64,000 nt of DNA. It comes from Methylocystis sp. H62 (lineage in GTDB: Bacteria > Pseudomonadota > Alphaproteobacteria > Rhizobiales > Beijerinckiaceae). The first letter of the stretch is position 1; every line of letters starts with the position of its first letter. Under the pieces are notes generated by a model, which was not told the origin of the DNA, did no database searches, and was given only the letters and a program-made list of their open reading frames with translations. Position numbers and translations under genes: made by a program. Below, piece after piece: positions 53,790 through 63,600 of the stretch. The DNA lies in the NCBI RefSeq assembly GCF_015709515.1, contig NZ_JADNQZ010000057.1:62001-126000 (forward strand). Reading direction: 5' to 3'.

Positions 53790-54635
53790 TCAGCATTGCT
53801 CTTGTTCCAGCGCCTCCGCGGCCCGTCGCAAATCGCGCCAGGCGGCGGGCTTCAGCGCCGCGCTTTTGAGCATCGCCTCGAGACTGGAAAAGACGAAGGC
53901 GCGCGCGACATGCGCGCCGCAGCGCGCTTCAAACGCCTTGCCGCGCAGCTTTCCCACCGGCTCGTTCGTTGTCAGCATGATCCGCGCCGGCGCTTCGCCA
54001 AAAATCAGCAGAACGTCCGGCCGCGCCAATTCGACCCGGCGGCGTGCGAAGGGCGCGAAGATCGCCGCTTCATGCGGGGACAGCGCGCGATCGCCAGGCG
54101 GGCGCCAGGGCGAAACATAGGCGAGAGCAGCGCCGGAGCGATCAAACCCGATCGCCGCCAGCATATTGTCGAGGAGCCTCGCCGAGAGCCCGCTGAACGC
54201 CTCGCCGCTTGTTTCTTCCGTCACGCCCGGCGCGGCGTCGAACGCCATGAGTCGCGCTCCGGGCGCGCCGGCGCCGAACAGAAAATGCTGCGCCATGTCG
54301 CGAAACGGCGCATGCGGAAAATCGGCCAGACGCGCGGCGAGCTCGTCAAGATCGCCCGCGCTGGAGGCCTCCTGCTCCGCGGCGCGAATGGCTTCATCAG
54401 GCGCGGCGATCGTCGGCATGGCGCGGGGCGGGCGTTCGACGGCCGTCGGCTGCGGCAAGGTTCGAAGCATCGCCGTCGATTCGGCTAGCTCGGTCAGCGA
54501 CGCCGTGCGCGCGCGCGCGCTGTCCGCATAGCGGTCGTGCGGCGCCTCGTCGAGCGCGAGATCGACGCCGCTTTGAACGTACCAGTCGAGCAAAGCCCTG
54601 AGGGCGTTGGCATTTTCCGGAAAGGCGGCGCGCAT
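53790..54635 (-). CDS. Degenerate uracil-DNA glycosylase superfamily protein
   Basis: A 281-residue protein with the UDG superfamily fold (LLDNMLAAIGFDRSGAALAYVSPWRPPGDRALSPHEAAIFAPF). The usual motif GEAPG and second FVG motif are altered (AFDAAPG; GEAFSG), and only two Cys remain, so the family 4/5 iron-sulfur cluster is absent. The ~90-residue N-terminal region is variable. It is convergent with ispG. Activity is doubtful; a structural or partner role is possible. The start at 54635 fits the family. Confidence 0.7.
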   Translation of the reverse strand: MRAAFPENANALRALLDWYVQSGVDLALDEAPHDRYADSARARTASLTELAESTAMLRTLPQPTAVERPPRAMPTIAAPDEAIRAAEQEASSAGDLDELAARLADFPHAPFRDMAQHFLFGAGAPGARLMAFDAAPGVTEETSGEAFSGLSARLLDNMLAAIGFDRSGAALAYVSPWRPPGDRALSPHEAAIFAPFARRRVELARPDVLLIFGEAPARIMLTTNEPVGKLRGKAFEARCGAHVARAFVFSSLEAMLKSAALKPAAWRDLRRAAEALEQEQC

Positions 54636-54764
54636 GAGATTGAGAGTAAACGAAGCTGGCGCGAGATCAACCGATGCGGTGCGGAGCCGCACATTTTGCG
54701 GCGGCGATACGCGCAATCTATATTGCGCAAATCAAAGCTTTCTCTTGATGAAACCGATCGGCCG

Positions 54765-55688
54765 ATGCTCGAGACCGTCGCCATTGCCGAAGACGAACAG
54801 GACTTGCGTGAGCTGCTCGCCGAATTCCTGTCGACGAACGGCTATCGCGTTCTCGCGGCGCCGAACGCCGCGGAATTCCGCGCCATGGTGGAATTCGAGG
54901 CGATCGATCTCGCCATTCTCGACATCAACATGCCGGGCGAAGACGGGCTGTCGCTTGCAAGATGGCTGAATGCGCGCGGCTCGACGGGCATCATCTTCGC
55001 AACAGCGGTCAATTCCGCGATCGACCGGATCGTTGGGCTCGAATCGGGCGCCGACGACTATGTCACCAAGCCGTATCACATGCGCGAAATGCTGGCGCGT
55101 ATCCGTGGCCTGATGCGGCGCAGAAAGATGACGCGCGCCGCCCTCGCCGGCAAAAGGCTGGCGGCCATCGCGTCGATCGACGTCGTCGGCTACACGCGCT
55201 TGATCCATCACGACGAACATAACGGATTGGCGCTCATCGACCGGTTCTTTCGCGACGTCGTCACGCAATCGCTTCCTCGCCGCTCGGGAAGTTTATTCAA
55301 GATGCTCGGCGACGGCGCGCTGATCGATTTCGCCAGCGTGCACAACGCGATCGAATGGGCCGTCGAATGCCAGACGGAAACGCGCGCTTATGCGACGGCG
55401 CATGGGCACGCGCAAACGCTGCAGTTGCGCATTGGCGTGGCGGTTGGCGACGTGATCGTTCGAAACGGAGACCGCTTCGGCGAAGTCGTGGCGCTCGCCG
55501 CACGAATACAGGAAGCCGCGCCGGCCGGTTCGGTGATGATTTCGGATGTGGCGCACGCGATGACGCGCGGGAATATACGCAAGGACTTCGTGGCGCGACG
55601 GCACGCGCTCAAAAACATCGCCGAGCCGGCGCAGTTGTGGCTGCACGAGATCTCCAGCGCGGCGCTTACTGAGCGCGCATCAAATTGA
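54765..55688 (+). CDS. Response regulator fused to class III adenylate/guanylate cyclase
   Basis: A 307-residue protein. The receiver (1-115) has D53 (LAILDINMPG) and K102 (VTKPYH). A linker leads to a class III cyclase domain: metal Asp D139 in AIASIDVVGYTRLI and D183 in KMLGDGALIDF, with LRIGVAVGDVIVRNGDRFGEVVALAARIQ after. It would make a cyclic nucleotide under phosphorylation control. It is followed 13 bp later by a hybrid kinase, its probable partner. Nucleotide (cAMP or cGMP) undetermined. Confidence 0.88.
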   Translation: MLETVAIAEDEQDLRELLAEFLSTNGYRVLAAPNAAEFRAMVEFEAIDLAILDINMPGEDGLSLARWLNARGSTGIIFATAVNSAIDRIVGLESGADDYVTKPYHMREMLARIRGLMRRRKMTRAALAGKRLAAIASIDVVGYTRLIHHDEHNGLALIDRFFRDVVTQSLPRRSGSLFKMLGDGALIDFASVHNAIEWAVECQTETRAYATAHGHAQTLQLRIGVAVGDVIVRNGDRFGEVVALAARIQEAAPAGSVMISDVAHAMTRGNIRKDFVARRHALKNIAEPAQLWLHEISSAALTERASN

Positions 55689-55701
55689 GAAAGCGCCTCA
55701 A

Positions 55702-57684
55702 ATGAATATCCAGCAAGGGGCGACGCAAGCGCCGGGGACCGGCGGCGCGCTGCTGCAGGCGTTGTTCGACGCGATGCCTGGCCGCGCCGCCTTTCTCGAC
55801 GTGGAGCTACGCTATCGCTACGTCAATCGCGCGTTTCTCCTGGCGCTCGGAGCGACAGAGGATCGCGTCGTCGGCAAGTTCGTCGACGACGTTTTGGGCG
55901 CCCAAGCGGCCAGTCTTTACAAAGCAGCGATGCAAAATCTTTCGGCGAACGCGCCGCAACGCCTGCGCCGTTTCGTTGACGACGCGGACGGCGCCCCCGG
56001 TTGGATCGAAGAGGAGCTCAGGCCGTTCACGCCGGGCGGGGTCATGCAGGGCGTCGTCTGCGTCGCGCGCCCGCTGGCCGACGCCGAACAGCAGTGCGAA
56101 AGCGATCGGCTGGAACTACTGGAATCGCACAGGACGCGGGAGGCGATTCATGCGGCGGTGGTCGACTCCGCTCTCGATTGTATCGTCGTCATCGACGCGC
56201 AAGGCCGTGTCGTCGAGTTCAACCCCGCGGCTTCGGCGACATTCGGCTATTCGCGCGAGCACGCGATCGGCAAGACTGTCGCCGAACTGATCGTCCCCGT
56301 GGAAATGCGCGATCATCACAACAGCGGGCTTGAGCGCTTCCGAGCGGGCGGGCCGGCCTCCGTTATCGGGCGGCGCGTCGAATTGGAGGCGATGCGCGCC
56401 GACGGTTCGCGCATTCCCGTCGAATTGGCGATCACGGCGGTTGGCTCGGGCCCAAGCGCGCTCTTCACTGCGCATCTTCGCGACCTGCGTCCGGCGCGAG
56501 AAGCGCAGGCGCAAATCGAAGGCCAAAGAGAAGCGCTCTACCAAAACGAAAAGCTCGCAGCCCTTGGGTCGCTCCTCGCCGGAGTGGCGCATGAACTCAA
56601 CAATCCGCTCTCCATCGTCATCGGACAGGCGCTCATGCTGCGCGAGGCGGCTCAGTCGCACGCGAGTTTCGACAAGCATTTTGAGGAATTTGCGGAACGC
56701 GGCGTGAAAATCGAGACAGCCGCCAACCGCTGCGCGCGAATCGTCAAGGTTTTCCTGGCCATGGCCCGTCAGCGCGAGGCAGAACGCGGAAGGGTGGAGA
56801 TTCCCGATCTCGTCGACCGGGTGCTCGAACTCCTTTCGTATGGGCTGCGGACAGCCGGCATCGAGGTGACCAAAGACGTTCCAGCGGACCTGCCGCCGCT
56901 CTTGGCCGACAGCGACCAGTTGCATCAGGTGCTGCTCAATCTTGTGGTGAACGCCAAGCAGGCGCTCGAAGCGCAGCCGGCGCCCCGGCGGATTTCGATC
57001 GTCGCGCGCGCCGATCAAGCGGCCCAGACGCTCGATCTCCACATTTCCGACAATGGGCCGGGCGTTCCAGACGCTATCCGCAACCGCATTTTCGATCCTT
57101 TCTTCACGACGAAGCCGCAGGGAGTGGGAACCGGAATCGGACTCGCCGTTTCGCGCGGTCTCATCGAGTCGCACGCAGGCTCGCTCACTCTGGAGCCGCC
57201 GCAGCCGGGCGCGGGCGCTGTTTTCGCGATCAGGCTGCCGATCGAGGTGGGCATCGAAAGCGCCGCCGTTGACGAACATGCGGCGGCGGCGACGCAGCGA
57301 CCGATCAAGCAGAGGCGTGCCTTAATCATCGACGACGAAGTCGAAATCGCAGGCCTGCTCGGCGAAATTTTGCGACGGCTCGGCTTCGACTGCGAGATCG
57401 CGACGAGCGGCGACCACGCGAAACAAGCGATCGCCGCGCGGCCGGCGGACCTCATTCTCTGCGACATTCGTATGCCCAACGGCGACGGCCCGGCTTTCTA
57501 CGACTGGCTCAGCGTCGAACATCCGCAGATGACCAACCGCATCGCCTTTGTCACCGGCGACGTTTTGGGTCCCGGCGCAGATCGCTTCATCGCGCGTTCG
57601 GGCTGTCCAATCATCGAGAAACCCTTTACGCCGGAGGATATCCGCCTCGTCGCTGATTTGTTGTGCGACGACGCGGCGGCGTGA
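55702..57684 (+). CDS. PAS-PAS hybrid sensor histidine kinase with C-terminal receiver
   Basis: A 660-residue soluble protein. PAS-like 1 (about 15-130), PAS 2 (about 148-262, IHAAVVDSALDCIVVIDAQGRVVEFN), HisKA with H297 (GVAHELNNPLS), HATPase (VVNAKQALEAQP, DNGPGVPDAIRNRIFDPF, GIGLAVSRGLIESH), and a C-terminal receiver with D588 (LILCDIRMPNGDG). No membrane helix is visible. It forms an operon with the receiver-cyclase. Convergent with ybdD. Confidence 0.9.
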   Translation: MNIQQGATQAPGTGGALLQALFDAMPGRAAFLDVELRYRYVNRAFLLALGATEDRVVGKFVDDVLGAQAASLYKAAMQNLSANAPQRLRRFVDDADGAPGWIEEELRPFTPGGVMQGVVCVARPLADAEQQCESDRLELLESHRTREAIHAAVVDSALDCIVVIDAQGRVVEFNPAASATFGYSREHAIGKTVAELIVPVEMRDHHNSGLERFRAGGPASVIGRRVELEAMRADGSRIPVELAITAVGSGPSALFTAHLRDLRPAREAQAQIEGQREALYQNEKLAALGSLLAGVAHELNNPLSIVIGQALMLREAAQSHASFDKHFEEFAERGVKIETAANRCARIVKVFLAMARQREAERGRVEIPDLVDRVLELLSYGLRTAGIEVTKDVPADLPPLLADSDQLHQVLLNLVVNAKQALEAQPAPRRISIVARADQAAQTLDLHISDNGPGVPDAIRNRIFDPFFTTKPQGVGTGIGLAVSRGLIESHAGSLTLEPPQPGAGAVFAIRLPIEVGIESAAVDEHAAAATQRPIKQRRALIIDDEVEIAGLLGEILRRLGFDCEIATSGDHAKQAIAARPADLILCDIRMPNGDGPAFYDWLSVEHPQMTNRIAFVTGDVLGPGADRFIARSGCPIIEKPFTPEDIRLVADLLCDDAAA

Positions 57685-57702
57685 ATCGGCTCGCGACGAA
57701 TT

Positions 57703-57930
57703 TCAACAGCAGCGAAACGCGCGCTCGCCGCCCGCGCCAAAACGCGCATTCTCCCGCGAGCGGAAAAATTCGTCGCGCGTCATGATCGGCGCGTCTTCGT
57801 GCCGCGCGCGAAGATGCGCGACATAGGCGTCGTAATCGCCCTGCCCGACCATCAGCTTCGCGCCGTCGCGCAGCTTGCGCGCGAGACGATTGAGATCAAG
57901 CCCCGGCAGGCTGCAGATCGTGCAATTCAT
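57703..57930 (-). CDS. ybdD: YbdD/YjiX family protein
   Basis: A 75-residue protein (NCTICSLPGLDLNRLARKLRD, GQGDYDAYVAHLRARH, MTRDEFFRSRENARFG) typical of the small YbdD/YjiX partner of CstA. Its start overlaps the end of cstA by 35 bp, so the two are co-transcribed. The C-terminal RCC adds two cysteines. Biochemical role unknown. Confidence 0.85.
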   Translation of the reverse strand: MNCTICSLPGLDLNRLARKLRDGAKLMVGQGDYDAYVAHLRARHEDAPIMTRDEFFRSRENARFGAGGERAFRCC

Positions 57931-59989
57931 CCTCGGTCTCCCGCGTGGTGACATGTTGCGCGGCGCGCGCGGCGCGAATGGCTCGGATGGCGAAGCCGAG
58001 CATCGCCAGAACCAGCGTCACGTAAATCGCGCAAAGCGTGGCGTCGACATAGTCGTTGAAGATGACGCGCTGCATCTCTGCGAGAGTCTTCGCCGGCGCC
58101 AGCAGCTGATCCTTATCGGCGGCCGCTGCGAATTTTCTGGCGTGCGCCAGAAAGCCGATGCGCGGATCGTCGTGGAAGATTTTCTCGAAGGCCGCGGTCA
58201 GCGTGCAGATATAGAGCCACGCCGTCGGCGCGATGGCGACAATGGCGTAACGCTCGCGCTTCATCCGATAGAGCACGACGACGCACAGCGTCAGCGCGAT
58301 CGCCGCGAGCATCTGATTGGCGATGCCGAACAGCGGCCACAGCGTGTTGATGCCGCCCAGCGGATCGATCACGCCCTGATAGAGGAAATAGCCCCAGCCG
58401 CTCACGGCGATGGCGGTGGCGGCGAGGTTCGGCGCCCAGGCGCGCGTATTGCCGAAGGCCGGGAAGAAGGCGCCGAAGAGATCCTGGATCATGAAGCGCG
58501 CGACGCGCGTGCCGGCGTCGATCGTGGTCAGGATGAACAGCGCCTCGAAGAGAATGGCGAAATGATACCAGAAGGCTTTCGCCGCCGAGCCGCCGATGGC
58601 GGAGGAGAGGATATGCGCCATGCCGACGGCGAGCGTCGGCGCGCCGCCGGTGCGCGACAATATGGTCTTCTCGCCGACTTCGGCGGCGACGCCCGAAAAC
58701 GTCTCCGGGGTGACCGCGAAGCCCCATGAAGAGATCGCCGCCGCGGCGGAATCGGGCGTCGCGCCGATCAACGCCGGGGCGCTGTTCATGGCGAAATAGA
58801 CGCCGGGCTCCAGCACGCTTGCGGCGATGAGCGCCATGACCGCGACGAAGGATTCCATCAGCATCGCGCCATAGCCAATGAAGCGCGTCTGCGTCTCGTC
58901 GGCGATCATCTTCGGCGTCGTGCCCGACGACACGAGCGCATGAAAGCCCGACACCGCGCCGCAGGCGATGGTGATGAACAGGAACGGGAAGACGCTGCCG
59001 GCGAAGACCGGACCCGTGCCGTCGATGAAGCGGCTGACCGCTGGCATCTGGAGATCGGGCCAGACGATGAAAATGCCGACCGCGAGCGACATGATTGTGC
59101 CGACCTTCAGGAAGGTCGACAGATAGTCGCGCGGCGCGAGCAACAGCCACACCGGCAAGACGGAGGCGACGAAGCCATAGCCGATCAGCATGAAGGCGAG
59201 GGTCTCGGCCTTGAAGGAAAAGAGCGGCGCAAGGAGCGCGCTCTCCGACACGGTGCGGCCGAAGGCGATGCTCAAGAGCAGCAGAACGAAGCCGATCGCC
59301 GACATTTCGCCGATGCGCCCGGGCCGCAGATAGCGACCATAGACGCCCATGAAGACGGCGATCGGCAGCGTCGCGAAAACGGTGAACGCGCCCCAGGGAC
59401 TGTCCGCGAGCGCCTTGACGACGACGAGCGCCAGCACCGCCAGCAGAATGATCATGATGGTGAGAATGCCGACCATGGCGATGACGCCCGGCACGCGGCC
59501 CATCTCGGTCTTGATGAGATCGCCGAGCGAACGCCCGTCGCGGCGCGTCGAGATGAACAGGACGAGAAAATCCTGCACGGCGCCGGCGAAGATGACGCCG
59601 GTTAAGAGCCACAATGTTCCCGGTAGATAGCCCATCTGCGCCGCGAGCACGGGACCGACGAGCGGTCCTGCGCCGGCGATGGCCGCGAAATGGTGGCCAA
59701 ACAGCACCCATTTGTCGGTCGGCACATAGTCGAGACCGTCATTGCGGCGAAGCGCGGGGGTGCGACGGCGCGCATCGAGCCCCAGCACCCGCTCGGCGAT
59801 GAAGCGCGAATAGAAGCGATAGCCAATGGCGTAAGTTCCGATCGCCGCCGTGACGAGCCACATGGCGTTGACGTTCTCGCCGCGCGAGACCGCGAGCGTG
59901 TAAAGCGAGAACAGCACGAGGGCGAACACGAGCGCCCAGGGAAACAGCTTCAATGTCTGGCGGCTGTCGGCGATGTTGATGATCGACAT
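57896..59989 (-). CDS. cstA: CstA-type carbon starvation transporter
   Basis: A 697-residue polytopic membrane protein with about 16 hydrophobic segments. HFAAIAGAGPLVGPVLAAQMGYLPG, SRRDGRSLGDLI-like STRRDGRSLGDLIKTEMG, HALVSSGTTPKMIADE and IDAGTRVARFMIQDLFG are CstA hallmarks. Members import pyruvate or peptides. The start at 59989 (MSIINIADSRQ) follows a GGGG-containing site. The kinase pair at 54765-57684 is convergent and may relate to its control, an inference from position only. Confidence 0.93.
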   Translation of the reverse strand: MSIINIADSRQTLKLFPWALVFALVLFSLYTLAVSRGENVNAMWLVTAAIGTYAIGYRFYSRFIAERVLGLDARRRTPALRRNDGLDYVPTDKWVLFGHHFAAIAGAGPLVGPVLAAQMGYLPGTLWLLTGVIFAGAVQDFLVLFISTRRDGRSLGDLIKTEMGRVPGVIAMVGILTIMIILLAVLALVVVKALADSPWGAFTVFATLPIAVFMGVYGRYLRPGRIGEMSAIGFVLLLLSIAFGRTVSESALLAPLFSFKAETLAFMLIGYGFVASVLPVWLLLAPRDYLSTFLKVGTIMSLAVGIFIVWPDLQMPAVSRFIDGTGPVFAGSVFPFLFITIACGAVSGFHALVSSGTTPKMIADETQTRFIGYGAMLMESFVAVMALIAASVLEPGVYFAMNSAPALIGATPDSAAAAISSWGFAVTPETFSGVAAEVGEKTILSRTGGAPTLAVGMAHILSSAIGGSAAKAFWYHFAILFEALFILTTIDAGTRVARFMIQDLFGAFFPAFGNTRAWAPNLAATAIAVSGWGYFLYQGVIDPLGGINTLWPLFGIANQMLAAIALTLCVVVLYRMKRERYAIVAIAPTAWLYICTLTAAFEKIFHDDPRIGFLAHARKFAAAADKDQLLAPAKTLAEMQRVIFNDYVDATLCAIYVTLVLAMLGFAIRAIRAARAAQHVTTRETEDELHDLQPAGA

Positions 59990-60037
59990 TATGACCCCGA
60001 ATAGCGCCGATTCTCGGCACGTCGAATTCAACGAAAC

Positions 60038-60469
60038 TTATAATTTCGCGAGGGTCAAGGGATCGCGGCGGTCGGCGAAATATTTGTGCAGAGCCTCGCC
60101 GAAAAGCGGCTCTTGCGGCGCCGCCGCCGCAAACAAGGTCATCGACGAATGAAACTTCAAATCATCGGGAGAGCCCAAGATCTCATGCGCGCTGCGTCCC
60201 TCGATCTTGTTGACGAGTCCGACGCATTCCTTCAGCCGCGCGCACAATAAGGGATGATCGAGATAGGCCAGCGCCTCGGCGAGCGAATGGATGGCGTAGC
60301 GCTGCGCCATGGCGCTTGCGCCGAGCCCTTCGAGCTGCGGAAAAACGAACCACATCCAGTGGCTGCGCTTGCGGCCGGCGGCGAGCTCCGCCGTCGCGGC
60401 CGCATAGATCGGATCCTGCGCCGCGACGAAGCGGGCGAGATCGTAGGCATCGCCCGAAGCGCCCGTCAT
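60038..60469 (-). CDS. DUF1810 family protein
   Basis: A 143-residue protein (start 60469; 60475 equally possible) with DLARFVAAQDPIYAAATAELAAGRKRSHWMWFVFPQ and YAIHSLAEALAYLDHPLLCARLKEC, the DUF1810 (calpastatin-labelled) pattern. All-helical, cytosolic. Function unknown. Confidence 0.85.
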   Translation of the reverse strand: MTGASGDAYDLARFVAAQDPIYAAATAELAAGRKRSHWMWFVFPQLEGLGASAMAQRYAIHSLAEALAYLDHPLLCARLKECVGLVNKIEGRSAHEILGSPDDLKFHSSMTLFAAAAPQEPLFGEALHKYFADRRDPLTLAKL

Positions 60470-60527
60470 GACCAAATCCGCTGATCAACTCCGCTGTCCT
60501 TCCCGACGCGCGCAACGGCGTGATCGT

Positions 60528-60595
60528 GAATCCAGAGCAAGACCAACATTCTTGAATTGGCTCTGGATTCCCGGTCGGACCTGTGGTCCGCCGGG
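60528..60595. repeat. Double stem-loop downstream of metH
   Basis: GAATCCAGAGC (60528-60538) pairs with GCTCTGGATTC (60560-60570). It is followed at once by CCCGG-T-CGGACC (60570-60581) pairing with GGTCCG-CCGGG (60585-60595). It lies between the metH stop and the DUF1810 start and resembles other Rhizobiales intergenic repeats; it could end the metH transcript. Confidence 0.55.
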
Positions 60596-60619
60596 AACGA
60601 CAGGGCAGTCGATTCGATA

Positions 60620-63600
60620 TCACTCCGCCGCTTGCGCGGCGACGGGCGCGTAGTTGAGAATGGGCGCGAGCCAGCGTTCGACCTCGCGCGCCTCCATGCC
60701 CTTGCGGCGGGCGTAATCTTCGACCTGATCGCGCTCGATCTTGGCGACGCCGAAATAATGCGCGCTCGGATGCGCCAGATAGAGCCCGCTGACGGAAGCG
60801 GCCGGCGTCATGGCGTAACTTTCGGTCAGCTTCACGCCGGTGCGCCTTTCGACGTTGAGCAGATCGAAGATCGTCGCTTTTTCGGTGTGATCGGGCTGCG
60901 CCGGATAGCCGGGCGCCGGACGAATGCCGGCGTAGGGTTCGGTCGTCAGCGCTTCGGGCGCGAAATTCTCTTCCCGTGCATAGCCCCAAAACTCTTTGCG
61001 CACGCGCTCATGCATGCGCTCGGCGAAGGCTTCTGCGATGCGGTCGGCGAGCGCCTTGACCATGATCGAACCATAGTCGTCATTGGCGCGGGCGTAGCGG
61101 GCGGCGATTTTTTCTTCTTCCGCGCCGGCGGTGACGACGAAGGTGCCGACATAATCCGCCTTGCCGCTGTCCTTAGGCGCGACGAAGTCGGCGAGCGCGA
61201 GATTGGCCTTGCCGTCGCGTTTGGGCAATTGCTGGCGTAACATGTGCAGCGTCGCGATCCGCTCATTGCGCGACTCGCCATTGTAGAGCGCGATGTCATC
61301 GCCGATGGCGTTCGCCGGCCAAAAGCCGATGACGGCTTTGGGCGTGAACCAGCGCTCCTCGACAATCCGCTTCAGCATGGCGCGGGCGTCGTCGTACAGC
61401 GTGCGCGCCGCCTCGCCGCGCTCGGGATCGTCAAGCAGCGCCGGATAGCGCCCCTTGAATTCCCAGGTCTGGAAGAACGGCGTCCAGTCGATGTAGGGAA
61501 CGAGCTCGCCGACGTCGTAGCTGGCGAAGGCGCGCGCGCCGCTGAAGGAGGGCTTCGGCGGTTGATAGGCGGCCCAGTCGATTTTATAGGCGTTGGCGCG
61601 CGCCTGCGCGAGCGGCACCCGCAGCTTGTCGGCCTGGGCGCGGGCATGCGCTTCCGCGAGGCGCTCATACTCAAGGCGGGTCTGCGCCACATAATCGGGG
61701 CGCGTCTTGTCGGAGACGAGCGCCTGCGCGACGCCGACGGCGCGGCTTGCGTCGGTGACATAGACCGCCTGGCCGCGTCGATAATTGGGACTGATCTTCA
61801 CCGCCGTATGCACACGGCTCGTCGTCGCGCCGCCGATGAGGAGCGGCGTGTTGAGACCTTCGCGCTCAAGCTCCGAGGCGACGAAGCACATCTCATCGAG
61901 CGACGGCGTGATGAGGCCGGAAAGACCGATGAGATCGACCTTTTCCTTCTTGGCGACTTCGAGAATCTTCGCGCAGGGCGTCATGACGCCAAGGTCGATC
62001 ACCTCGAAGTTGTTGCAGCCGAGCACGACGCCGACGATATTCTTGCCGATGTCGTGAACGTCGCCCTTCACCGTCGCCAGCAGGATTTTGCCGGCGGTGG
62101 AGCGCTCGCTCTTGTCGGCCTCCATGAAGGGCATGAGATAGGCGACCGCCTGTTTCATCACGCGCGCCGATTTGACGACCTGCGGCAGGAACATCTTGCC
62201 CGCGCCGAAGAGATCGCCGACGACATTCATGCCGGTCATCAGCGGGCCTTCGATCACGTCCAGCGGGCGCGTGGAGCGCTGACGCGCCTCTTCCACATCC
62301 GCTTCGACGTAATCGGTGACGCCGTTGACCAGCGCATATTCGAGACGCTTCTCGACGGTGTTGTCGCGCCAGGCGGCGTCTTTTTCCTGGGTTTTTCCGG
62401 CCGCGCCCTTGAACTTTTCAGCCAGTTCGACGAGGCGCTCGGTCGACTCCTTGCGGCGATTCAAGACGACGTCTTCGCAAAGCTCGCGCAGCTCGGGATC
62501 GATCTCGCCATAGACCGCAAGCTGGCCGGCGTTGACGATGCCCATGTCCATCCCCGCCTGAATGGCGTGATAGAGGAACACCGAATGCATCGCCTCGCGC
62601 ACGGGTTCATTGCCGCGGAACGAGAAGGACAGGTTCGACACGCCGCCCGACACATGCACATGCGGCAGATCGCGTTTGATGACGCGCGTGGCTTCGATGA
62701 AATCGACGCCGTAATTCTCATGCTCTTCAATGCCGGTCGCGACGGCGAAAATATTGGGATCGAAGATGATGTCCTGGGGCGGAAAGCCGACGATCTCGGT
62801 CAAGATCTTATATGCCCGCGTGCAAATCTCGGTCTTGCGTTTGAGCGTGTCGGCCTGGCCCTTTTCATCGAAGGCCATGACGACGACGGCGGCGCCATAG
62901 CGACGCACCTTTTGCGCGTCGGCGATGAATTTCTCTTCGCCTTCCTTCATCGAGATCGAATTAACGACGCCCTTGCCCTGCAGACATTTGAGGCCGGCTT
63001 CAATCACCGCGAATTTGGAGGAATCGACCATCACCGGCACGCGGGCGATGTCGGGTTCGGCGGCGACGAGGTTGAGGAATTCGACCATGGCGCGTTCGGA
63101 ATCGAGCAGGCCTTCGTCCATATTGATGTCGATGACCTGGGCGCCGTTCGCCACCTGATCGCGCGCAACGTCGAGCGCCGCGGCATAATCGCCATTGGTG
63201 ATGAGCTTGCGGAACTTCGCCGAACCGGTGACATTGGTGCGCTCGCCGACGTTGACGAAGGGAATGTCCTTGGTCAGCGTGAAGGGCTCCAATCCAGAAA
63301 GACGCAGCATCGGCTCGATGGTCGGTATCGCGCGCGGGGCGACGCCTTTCACGGCGCCGGCGATCGCGGCGATATGGTCCGGCGTCGTGCCGCAGCAGCC
63401 GCCAAGCACATTGACAAGACCGGCGGTCGCGAATTCGCCGACGAGCTCCGCCATATATTCAGGGCTTTCGTCATAAAGCCCAAACTCGTTCGGCAGGCCG
63501 GCGTTGGGGAAGGCGCAGACGCGCGTATCGGCGATGCGGCCGATCTCGGCGATATGCTGACGCATCTCGCGGGCGCCGAGCGCGCAGTTGAAGCCGATCG

